Shown piece by piece: positions 8,678-15,422 of a stretch of 64,000 bases of DNA. A model generated the notes under the pieces. That model saw nothing but the letters and a program-made list of their open reading frames with translations. It did not search any database and was not told where the DNA came from. Where the stretch lies: assembly GCF_003205205.1 (NCBI RefSeq), contig NZ_QJRL01000010.1:62001-126000 (forward strand), written 5' to 3'. The position numbers and the translations under genes were made by a program. This DNA comes from Pseudomonas sp. LB-090624. Lineage in GTDB: Bacteria; Pseudomonadota; Gammaproteobacteria; Pseudomonadales; Pseudomonadaceae. Every line of letters begins with the position of its first letter. Position 1 is the stretch's first letter.

Positions 8678-8926
8678 GTGACCCGAGCCAACCCCCTCGC
8701 CCTGTTGACCCTCGCCCTGGCCCTTACCGGCTGCGCCGGCGGCACCTCGCCCCACCCCAACAGCAACCTGGGCTGGAACCACCCCGGTATGCAACTAGGC
8801 GGCGACAACGGCCTGCCCCTGCGCACCGAAAGCCCCTGCCGCAAGCGCGGCTGCGACAACGACAAGCTGTTCTTCAACCCGGGCAAAAGCGAGCCAAACG
8901 TCAATACCATCCACCGCGGCTGGTAG
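8678..8926 (+). CDS. Small hypothetical lipoprotein
   Basis: 82 aa with an N-terminal lipoprotein signal peptide: hydrophobic core LALLTLALALTG and lipobox LTGC with the lipidated Cys at residue 19. The mature part is short, Gly and Asn rich, and has a CRKRGC motif that could form a disulfide. Probably anchored in the outer membrane because residue +2 after Cys is Ala. The GTG start at 8678 has only a weak ribosome site. No specific function can be assigned. It lies just upstream of tRNA-Thr. Confidence 0.75.
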   Translation: MTRANPLALLTLALALTGCAGGTSPHPNSNLGWNHPGMQLGGDNGLPLRTESPCRKRGCDNDKLFFNPGKSEPNVNTIHRGW

Positions 8927-8985
8927 GAAAATTCTCCTTTTGGGCCGGTGACTTAGGTCTTTTGCGAACATTCGCAAGGAAGTGG

Positions 8986-9013
8986 TTTACAGGCGCCAAA
9001 CGATCGTTATAAT
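8986..9013 (+). promoter_or_regulatory. Sigma-70 promoter of tRNA-Thr
   Basis: TTTACA (8986-8991) and a perfect TATAAT (9008-9013) with a 16-base spacer. The -10 box ends 11 bases before the first tRNA base. Confidence 0.7.
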
Positions 9014-9024
9014 GACGCCCCATT

Positions 9025-9077
<53 letters not shown>

Positions 9078-9100
<23 letters not shown>

Positions 9101-9160
9101 TACGCAGTATCAAAAAAGGCTCACCGAAAGGTGGGCTTTTTTTGTTTTCAACCCCCGCAG
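9078..9160 (+). repeat. Direct repeat 1 (attL-like): tRNA-Thr 3' end plus terminator
   Basis: First of three copies of a segment formed by the tRNA 3' end (ttcgattcctggtgcc...cacca), the linker tacgcagtatc and the terminator hairpin. Copy 2 is at 14422-14494 and copy 3 (terminator and flank only) at 19573-19650. They bound a composite island. Confidence 0.8.
9112..9144 (+). terminator. Terminator of tRNA-Thr
   Basis: A tract, stem ggctcacc / ggtgggct around a gaaa tetraloop, and a run of seven Ts. Confidence 0.9.
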
Positions 9161-9227
9161 TCCCGCCCTCCACTCTTGCCCCTGCCAGCGTCTCGTTCTT
9201 ACAAATCCACTGAAGCCACCACGATCA

Positions 9228-9270
9228 GTGTGGGAGCTGGCTTGCCTACGATGGGCTGCGCAGCAGACCC
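9228..9270 (+). repeat. Degenerate REP element
   Basis: gtgtgggagctggcttgcc followed by tacgatgggctgcgcagcag matches the long REP type seen at 7731 and 45509 with several differences. Confidence 0.55.
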
Positions 9271-9372
9271 ACCCACCCCAGGCTGATGCAATTCTCTGAT
9301 CATCAGCACAGTTCCAAAGCAGACACACCCTTCAACAGAAACGCTTTGACTCGGCAACCAATCCCCACTACG

Positions 9373-9385
9373 ATTTATCGTAAAT
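9373..9385. promoter_or_regulatory. Possible operator upstream of the HTH antitoxin
   Basis: Palindrome ATTTA-tcg-TAAAT 28 bases before the start of the XRE-type gene. Autoregulation by the antitoxin is usual in such modules, so this is a candidate binding site. Confidence 0.35.
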
Positions 9386-9412
9386 TTTAGATATTTCTGC
9401 CGAGGCAAGCCA

Positions 9413-9736
9413 ATGGCGCTTCAATTCCACGAAAGCCCTTTCCACGCCACCCACGACGCAGATACCGCCAGCAAAATGGCCTTGAAAATGGACTTGTCCA
9501 TTTTCATCACTGACTGCATCAAAAAAATGGGCCTCAAACAGCATGATGCCGCAGCCAAGCTGAACGTAACCCAATCCCGCATATCCGAGCTTGCAAACGG
9601 CAAGATCGAGAAATTCACCTTGGACGCCATGATGGACATGCTGGACAAGCTCGGCTTTCGCACAACCCTGACCCTGCCCTCGAACGATGCCGGTTCACCG
9701 CCCCAGATCGTGATCACCCAAACGCCTGGCAGCTAA
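9413..9736 (+). CDS. XRE-family HTH antitoxin-like protein (HigA-like)
   Basis: 107-aa DNA-binding protein. The HTH spans about residues 42-66 (LKQHDAAAKLNVTQSRISEL), followed by ANGKIEKFTLDAMMDMLDKLG, the pattern of HTH_37/HigA-type antitoxins that partner RelE-fold toxins. GAGG lies 8 bases upstream of the ATG. Its stop overlaps by 4 bases the stop of a convergent toxin-like gene, whereas such pairs are normally co-transcribed. It lies just inside the left end of the tRNA-Thr island. Confidence 0.85.
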   Translation: MALQFHESPFHATHDADTASKMALKMDLSIFITDCIKKMGLKQHDAAAKLNVTQSRISELANGKIEKFTLDAMMDMLDKLGFRTTLTLPSNDAGSPPQIVITQTPGS

Positions 9737-10095
9737 ACCCTGTATCCCATTTTTCTCAGTTCTTGCTTCAACTCCCTCATCCGCTGTTCGGCGACCTGCA
9801 TCGCGTGCCGGTCGGGCCTGTTGGTCGTTTTTACGAACGAATGCAACACGACGACCATGTCTGCAAATTTGGCCACATACACGCATCGGAATGCAGGGCT
9901 GCCGTTGATGATGAGCTCAATCGCACCCGCCCCTACCGACTCGGTCAACGACTTGATCGGCCGCTCTGGGTCCTGGCCATACTGGATGCGTCGCAGGTCT
10001 TTACCAAAATCGTCTTGAACGTCCTTGGGAAGGTCTTTGTATTCACGCTCAGCAGCTGCACTCACAAACGCAAACTTTTTCAACGGTCTACCCAC
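9733..10095 (-). CDS. RelE/HigB-superfamily toxin-like protein (phage Gp49-like)
   Basis: 120-aa basic protein resembling the Gp49/HigB branch of RelE-fold mRNA interferases: N-terminal FVSAAAEREYKDLPKDVQDD, GAIELIINGSPAFRCVYVAKFADMVVVLHSFVKT core with the conserved R-x-x-Y and F-x-K-T segments, and a Lys/Arg-rich C-terminal helix. Expected to cleave mRNA on the ribosome when free of its antitoxin. The start codon is GTG at 10095 with no clear ribosome site, so the start is uncertain. It is convergent with the HTH gene (4-base tail overlap), an unusual layout. Confidence 0.8.
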   Translation of the reverse strand: MGRPLKKFAFVSAAAEREYKDLPKDVQDDFGKDLRRIQYGQDPERPIKSLTESVGAGAIELIINGSPAFRCVYVAKFADMVVVLHSFVKTTNRPDRHAMQVAEQRMRELKQELRKMGYRV

Positions 10096-10236
10096 GGCGA
10101 GATGCTGGATTGGTGGACGGCATGGATGCCAGGAGGGGGAAATTTAGCGCAGTGGCTTGCAGTTGGCGGAAATAGAACTGTTTCGCGGTATAACCCTGAA
10201 ATATCGTGTTTCTCCCACCCGCTGAAATGAGTTCGC
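10096..10236. other. Intergenic stretch in island
   Basis: Upstream region of the toxin-like gene; I see no gene or clear promoter. Confidence 0.4.
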
Positions 10237-10680
10237 CCTCATTCGAGGTCGGTGTCATTCATCTAGTGCCCTTGTCGCCACAGGCAGTGACCTTGCTCCA
10301 GCAGCTCCACACGATCACCGACAAATTCGACCTGGCTTCGCGGATGATGCCAAACAGTGGAAACCGATGTCCCAGAACACGGTGAACGCGGCGCTCAGGA
10401 CGATGGGCTACGACACCAAGGTGGATATTTGCGGCCACGGGTTCCGAGCCATGGCGTGCAGCGCGCTGGTCGAGTCCGGGCTGTGGTCGGAGACGGCTAT
10501 CGAGCGACAGATGAGCCACAAGAAACGAACAACGTGCGCGCCGCCTATACCCACAAGGCCGAGTTCCTCGAAGAGCGGCGAATGATCATGACCTGGTGGA
10601 GCCGGTTTCTGGATGCAAACCGCGAGGACCATGTGACGCCGCATGAGTTTGCCAAGCAGACGGGCGAGAACAAGGTCACG
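10237..10680 (+). pseudogene. Frameshifted C-terminal remnant of a tyrosine integrase
   Basis: Fragments in three frames join into the end of a P4/CP4-type integrase: HLVPLSPQAVTLLQQLHTIT (from 10258), then KPMSQNTVNAALRTMGYDTK and ICGHGFRAMA (the HxxR box) and QMSH in a second frame (from about 10361), then NNVRAAYTHKAEFLEERR with the catalytic Tyr in a third. The second shift can be explained by loss of one C at about 10519 (cacc-aagaa became cacaagaa). The N-terminal half, with the first catalytic Arg, is gone. This enzyme family integrates at tRNA 3' ends, which fits the adjacent tRNA-Thr repeats. Confidence 0.85.
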
Positions 10681-10691
10681 CCGCTCCCGCG

Positions 10692-10752
10692 GTGGTTCAC
10701 CCGCAAGTACGATTCGCGTCCGGCAGCTCGTACGGTCACTACCCATGTGATG
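10692..10752 (+). repeat. Imperfect direct repeat with 15198-15257
   Basis: About 60 bases downstream of the integrase remnant (gtggttca...tcactacccatgtgatg), roughly 80% identical by eye to 15198-15257 in the second island segment. Confidence 0.6.
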
Positions 10753-10846
10753 GATGCCAACTCAATATCGTTGCCCCTGCGGCAACCACCCTACCCATCT
10801 GCTCAGCAGCAACCTATCCGCTTGGCCATTTCACGTGCGCCAATCT

Positions 10847-10880
10847 GCGCCCGTCTCTTTCACCGGAAAGAGACGGGCGC
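10847..10880. repeat. Perfect 14-bp inverted repeat
   Basis: GCGCCCGTCTCTTT pairs perfectly with AAAGAGACGGGCGC around the 6-base loop caccgg. No T run follows, so it is a poor rho-independent terminator. Role unknown. Confidence 0.7.
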
Positions 10881-11546
10881 TCCTGACACTGCTGCAGCCC
10901 TGATCGCACATGGCTCAGCGACAATTCCCCTCGTGACAATTGGCGTGACAAACGCCGATGTCACCAGCAACAGCCATGCAGATGATGGTGCCGCAGACCA
11001 AGGAATGGACTGCACCTGACTGACAGTCAGGCATGCCCCGGTCATCGCATTGCTGCTTGCGCATGTCTCAGGATCTCGCGGCAGTGGTCTCGTCAGCCAA
11101 CGCAGCCTCCACCCGCCCACCGGTGACGGTGCTCAGGAGGCCAGATCATGAGATGCCCTTGCTCCCGGACGTAAGGAGCCGCCAGTCCAGCGTCAGTGGA
11201 CACCCTCACAGGTCGCAGGAGCCTTGATACCTGATAACACTCAACAGTCTTGGCGGGATGAAGTGAGGGTAAAGAGCGGCTTCTTAAATTAGGCACACGA
11301 ACCATTGGCCAACAAAAAACAGAACCACCTTAACTCGATTCTCGAGTGCTATCAGGAAAGTTAGCAAAAGCCGGGTAGAGTACTGCCTCGCATTAATGAA
11401 GGCTTTCCAATATATTTAAATTTTCTTTGGCCACTCAATTGCTACTCATCCTTGCTGTCAAGCCAATAAATAAAATCTCGAAACACTATTGAACCAAAGC
11501 GTCAAAAATGGTATATAGCAAAGAGCCACTACAGAGGGAGCTTGGT

Positions 11547-13256
11547 GTGATTTCTAGATTTTCAGGCAAAAACTATAAAGCTTTTGATAGCTTTGATCTC
11601 GATCTAAAGCCGCTCACAATTTTATTAGGCGCAAACAGCAGTGGTAAAAGTGCCTTAATAAACTCTTTACTGATGCTTTCCCAATCTGCCGACTCATCTG
11701 CCATTTCAGAATCTCCGCTACGTCTTAACGGAAATAAAACTGGAATGGGGGAAACTCTCAACATAATCAAAGACAAGAACCCCTTAAACAAATTAAGCTT
11801 TACTTTTGAATTCGACTCTAAAGACTCCCTGCGAAAAAATCTTGCACAGGCCAAGTCAAATATAGTCCAGAGTTATGAAACTATCCCTAGATGGATGGCT
11901 CACTCTGCAACAATCAACAATGTGAAATCATCAACCTTTTCACGACAGGTATCAAAAATAGAAGAGCTGACTGAGACCTTGAGCGATCCATCAAAGGTCT
12001 CAGAGTTCAAAAAACATTACACAAAGGTTGTTAAAACTTATCGAGCGATCATGCCAACCGAAAGGAAGCTCCGAGCCTATCCGGATGGTTTCATCAACAT
12101 TAGTGAAGAAGCTTCAATCCAAAAAATTGAAGATTGCATGGATGCATTTCTGGGAGTGCATTTAAGCAGACTAATTCCCGCTCAGGTAACATACACCTTC
12201 ACTTATAACAAACGAAAAGAAGTACTTGTTGTTAGCGAGTATACTCAGCACAACAAATTCGGAAACGTGATCTTCAGCTACAAAAAAGAAGGCAACAATA
12301 TTAGCATCACGTCTGACGTGATAAGCTCCTCTATTCTTGGAAGGTCTAGATCCGAAATCCTTAAGGTGCTGACGCTTGACTCTTTACAAGTCGCCAGCGG
12401 GGTTAATATCGCAGGAAATAGTTATGGTGGGCTTGCGTGCTTCCAAAGTAGCTCCAGCCCTGTTGCAAGTGCATTGGGATTGTTTCTAAATTCTACCTCG
12501 CGACACCTGCTACAGAATCTTGCCGGTTTACAGGTTAACCATGTCAGCCCTTTACGAGCATTCCCACAGCGCTACTATGTACTAGACAAATCTATCCATC
12601 ACAGAAAATTAAACGCACTTGACGGAACAGAGCTGGCTGAAATCTTAAAAAACAATCCCACTATCAAAGACGAGATAAACATACTATTCTCCAGGTTCAA
12701 TATTGGGATTGATGTCGAAAAAGTCAACGACATTATCTATAAAATCGTTGTCAACCAAAACAACGTTAATCTAGAGTTGACAGATGTAGGCTTTGGCATC
12801 TCTCAAGTTTTGCCGATTTTGGTTCAAGCATATCTTTCGCCCAGGAACTCTTTGACGATAATCGAGCAACCGGAGATCCATCTACATCCTAGCATGCAGG
12901 CTTGGTTGGCTGATGCTTTAATTTCTATTGCTCTCAAAAGCGATAAGAGATTTCTTGTAGAAACACATAGCGATGCTCTTATTAGAAGAATCCGACTTCG
13001 CATAGTAGACGAGAGCTCAAAGTTAACTGAAGAACAAGTAAAAATTTACTACCTTCACAAAGACACAATAAAAAAATGCACAATTTTAGATGATATAGAA
13101 ATTAACGAAAATGGCGATGTTAAGTGGCCTAAAGATTTCATGGACGTAGAGATTAAAGACTCCATTGAAATACAGCAATTAAAGTACGCAAAAGTACACA
13201 AAGACAACAAGGAGCAAAATGCACAAAGTGCCGACATAGAGGTAAGACTCCAATGA
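11547..13256 (+). CDS. AAA/ABC-type ATPase with DUF3696-like C terminus (candidate defence ATPase)
   Basis: About 569 aa, soluble, resembling the AAA_15/SMC-like ATPases that often act in phage defence. Numbered from the GTG at 11547: Walker A GANSSGKS at 28-35, ABC-signature-like DVGFGISQ at 413-420, Walker B TIIEQPE at 437-443 followed by IHLHP, switch His at 474 (ETHSD), and the DUF3696-style motif INENGDVKWPKDFMD at 519-533. The GTG is preferred because AGGGAG lies 6 bases upstream and the protein then begins VISRFSGKNYKAFDSF, as in relatives; an in-frame ATG at 11508 would add 13 residues. The gene is clearly AT-rich compared with its neighbours and overlaps the next gene by 4 bases (ATGA). 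Substrate unknown. Confidence 0.85.
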   Translation: MISRFSGKNYKAFDSFDLDLKPLTILLGANSSGKSALINSLLMLSQSADSSAISESPLRLNGNKTGMGETLNIIKDKNPLNKLSFTFEFDSKDSLRKNLAQAKSNIVQSYETIPRWMAHSATINNVKSSTFSRQVSKIEELTETLSDPSKVSEFKKHYTKVVKTYRAIMPTERKLRAYPDGFINISEEASIQKIEDCMDAFLGVHLSRLIPAQVTYTFTYNKRKEVLVVSEYTQHNKFGNVIFSYKKEGNNISITSDVISSSILGRSRSEILKVLTLDSLQVASGVNIAGNSYGGLACFQSSSSPVASALGLFLNSTSRHLLQNLAGLQVNHVSPLRAFPQRYYVLDKSIHHRKLNALDGTELAEILKNNPTIKDEINILFSRFNIGIDVEKVNDIIYKIVVNQNNVNLELTDVGFGISQVLPILVQAYLSPRNSLTIIEQPEIHLHPSMQAWLADALISIALKSDKRFLVETHSDALIRRIRLRIVDESSKLTEEQVKIYYLHKDTIKKCTILDDIEINENGDVKWPKDFMDVEIKDSIEIQQLKYAKVHKDNKEQNAQSADIEVRLQ

Positions 13257-14284
13257 AAATGTCGCACTGTATTTGCCCTTCATTTTTGTCCAAAAACATT
13301 GGCGATGACTCAGTTTTCTTCAAAGTTTTTCTTGAACGATTCTTAATGTCTGATGACCAAATTGTCTTAGATCGCGAGGAGCGCCTCGCTAAATCTTATG
13401 TGGACTCACTACAGGAAAACCGAACCGCACTTGAAAATTATTTCAGATGGCGTGAAATGCTAGATAGACGCGACGCAGGAAAAACACTACTAGCATCATC
13501 TGGAAGCTCTTCATCCCTTGACGAAACTGTGTACAGTACAATTACAAGCGCCGTAACAAGCTTTGGGAAAGTTATAGTCACAGACAATAATAACAATTAC
13601 TCAACCTTCATTAACGAAATAAATCGCCAACGAATACATTTATTTAACCTTCAAAACCTGACAACATCTAATGATACACTTACCAAAAAGAACATAGATT
13701 TTAGCGAACTCGAAAATGATTTAGAGTGGGTTTTACATCGCCTAGGCCGCCGCGCGGAGAAGGATGACTCCGAGGATTATAATAACGATTACTTGAGAGA
13801 CATGTTGTCTTCCAAAGGATATGAAATAAAGGATCAAACGCGAGAAGGCGCCTCTATGTCAGGAATTGGTGCTGGAGAACTCGACCTTGTAATTGAGGAT
13901 CGATCATATCTATTTACTCTCATAGAAGCGATGAGACTAACAAGCGTCGACTCCGATTACATAGACAAACATTACTTAAAATTGCTAAACAACTATAATC
14001 CTTTAGAAGTAAAACGAAGCTTTTTAATTACCTATTATAGTGGCGCAAATTTTTCGACGTGGTGGGATAGATACAAAAAACATATCTCTGCGATTGACAT
14101 GTCCACCTTCGTACATTCCGATTATAATTCAGTTACGAAAATTGTTGATCAGCCTACGTCTTTCGGGTCGGTTAAGAAACTCCACCATCATCTGGAAGTC
14201 GGAGGCGAACCTTCGCTTTGCACTCACTTTGCGATTAGAATAGGGCGTCAAGAAGTAAATAACGATTGCTTTAAGGCCGTATAG
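13253..14284 (+). CDS. PD-(D/E)XK nuclease-like partner protein
   Basis: 343 aa, AT-rich, translationally coupled to the ATPase gene. The central region has GAGELDLVIE (206-215) and, 14 residues after D211, IEAMRLTS with E225; this spacing is that of a PD-(D/E)XK nuclease core in which the usual ExK has become E-A-M-R, so the catalytic Lys is displaced or lost. The flanking helix-rich segment (residues 170-200) and YIDKHYLKLLNNYN after the motif are like other defence-associated restriction-fold proteins. The first 31 residues are atypical, and translation could start at the ATG at 13346 (MSDDQIVLDREERLAKSY). I assign the nuclease fold by motif only; the biological role is inferred from the pairing with the ATPase. 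Confidence 0.7.
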   Translation: MKMSHCICPSFLSKNIGDDSVFFKVFLERFLMSDDQIVLDREERLAKSYVDSLQENRTALENYFRWREMLDRRDAGKTLLASSGSSSSLDETVYSTITSAVTSFGKVIVTDNNNNYSTFINEINRQRIHLFNLQNLTTSNDTLTKKNIDFSELENDLEWVLHRLGRRAEKDDSEDYNNDYLRDMLSSKGYEIKDQTREGASMSGIGAGELDLVIEDRSYLFTLIEAMRLTSVDSDYIDKHYLKLLNNYNPLEVKRSFLITYYSGANFSTWWDRYKKHISAIDMSTFVHSDYNSVTKIVDQPTSFGSVKKLHHHLEVGGEPSLCTHFAIRIGRQEVNNDCFKAV

Positions 14285-14421
14285 AATCATCAGGCATGAT
14301 AACTATCAAACTTGTTAAAATTCTTTCTTACACAAGCTAGGATACACATAAGGATATTTATTGAGATATTTCACCCCAATAAAAATAAATATCCTCTATG
14401 AAATAGTGAGTTAGGATAAAA
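14285..14421. other. AT-rich end of first island segment
   Basis: AT-rich stretch after the nuclease-like gene with no gene or clear terminator, leading into direct repeat 2. Confidence 0.4.
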
Positions 14422-14494
14422 TTCGACTCCTGGTGCCGCACCATACACAGTATCAAAAAAGGCTCACCGAAAGGTGGGCCTTTTTTGTTTTCGG
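14422..14494 (+). repeat. Direct repeat 2 (attR-like): tRNA-Thr 3' end plus terminator
   Basis: Repeats the last ~23 tRNA bases with two differences (ttcgactcctggtgcc-gcacca; one G lost in the acceptor strand), the linker tacacagtatc and the full terminator hairpin with its T run. It marks the right end of the first island segment and the left end of the second. Confidence 0.85.
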
Positions 14495-14678
14495 CTAGGA
14501 GGTTACTCAAATGGCGGACTCCCCCAGCCTTGCGCAAGACGCTGTGCATTCAGCTTGCTCACGCTACGGGGCAACCGCCGCGGCGACTCGGCCGTAGAGC
14601 TGCCTCAACAATCCCATAGCGCTCTTCCAGGCTGCACCGTCGCGCAGAGTAAAAGATTCAAAAGCACGCCGCGTCGTC

Positions 14679-14731
14679 TGTAGGAGCGGCCTTATGTCGC
14701 GGAGGGCCGCAAAGCGCCCCCGGCAATCTCA
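14679..14731 (+). repeat. REP-type element
   Basis: tgtaggagcggccttatgtc followed by gcggagggccgcaaagcgcccc: a long-type REP like those at 7731 and 45509. Confidence 0.7.
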
Positions 14732-14768
14732 GGCCAGAATAGCGAAAGCTCAAGCCCTCCGAGATGGC

Positions 14769-14936
14769 TCAAAAAGCCCTGTCAGGCGGCTTTCTGCTCC
14801 AAACTCTCCAACCTAGGCAAGCCAGCGCCAATGTGCGTGGTACCGCTTCACGACCACTGCTGTAGCGGCTGATGCTACGGGGGCTGACTCCCAGCGCTTC
14901 GGCAGCCTGGTCGAGCGTCCGGTTGGAGTTATCCAC
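14769..14936 (-). pseudogene. Remnant of an XRE-type HTH gene
   Basis: An open frame of 55 codons encodes the end of a helix-turn-helix regulator: TLDQAAEALGVSPRSISRYS then GREAVPRTLALACLGW, a pattern common in small phage/island Cro-like proteins (HTH, recognition helix, Pro-Arg, then A-L-x-C-L-G-W). It begins abruptly at a GTG without a ribosome site and lacks the N-terminal helices, so it is a truncated relic. It lies in the decayed part of the second island segment. Confidence 0.55.
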
Positions 14937-15422
14937 AGAACAGCATGAAGCTCTTTCGCGCAGCCACGCGGCTAAGGGCCCAAACTAGATGAACAACTTC
15001 TGGGCCACGATCAGCTGGGACAACGGGGTCTGTGGAAACCCGATGACTCCACGTAGGAATACGTTTTATCCACAGGCGCTAATCACCTGAAAATGCATTT
15101 CTTGACGACCATTGCCCACAAGCGTTGACTGCTATTTCTAATGCTGCCGGGGCAGCAAAATTTGGCCTGGAGCCGGGAACGCCACACCGCAACCGGAGTG
15201 GTTCAGGCCGAGTAGGATCCGCATCCGACAGTTCGTACGTTCACTACCTATGTGATGCCGAAGAGCTTGGCTGCTCAACTAACCCAGCTTTCGCGTAGAC
15301 GCGCGATTTTTAGGATGTTTTGAACAGCTCGATTGCTCGGAGGGTTTTCACACAGCCTCGGTCGATACCCGCCATTCGCCAGTGAGCGCTCTCGACCCAA
15401 AGCCAATGCCCGGTGGCTAATT
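14937..15422. other. Decayed island DNA downstream of TonB receptor
   Basis: No gene. It contains a DnaA-box match (TTATCCACA at 15066-15074; another at 14929-14937) and the repeat 15198-15257 related to 10692-10752. No clear terminator for the receptor gene. Confidence 0.5.
15198..15257 (+). repeat. Imperfect direct repeat with 10692-10752
   Basis: Second copy of the segment that follows the integrase remnant in the first island segment, with scattered substitutions and two small gaps. It suggests that this segment arrived with a related, now lost, integrase. Confidence 0.6.

Larger units (their letters stand above)
10681..11507. other. Non-coding or decayed island DNA
   Basis: After the integrase remnant there is no convincing gene for about 800 bases. 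A segment at 10692-10752 is repeated at 15198-15257. A perfect 14-bp hairpin lies at 10847-10880. The composition falls from GC-rich to AT-rich at about 11280, marking the edge of the defence-like operon and its promoter region. Confidence 0.5.

Noticed and set aside
11033..11227. A plus-strand 64-codon frame in the decayed island region
   Set aside because: No ribosome site, no recognisable domain, and it lies in DNA with overlapping frames on both strands.
14929..15074. A plasmid-type replication origin suggested by two DnaA boxes
   Set aside because: No iterons, no AT-rich unwinding element and no replication gene nearby.
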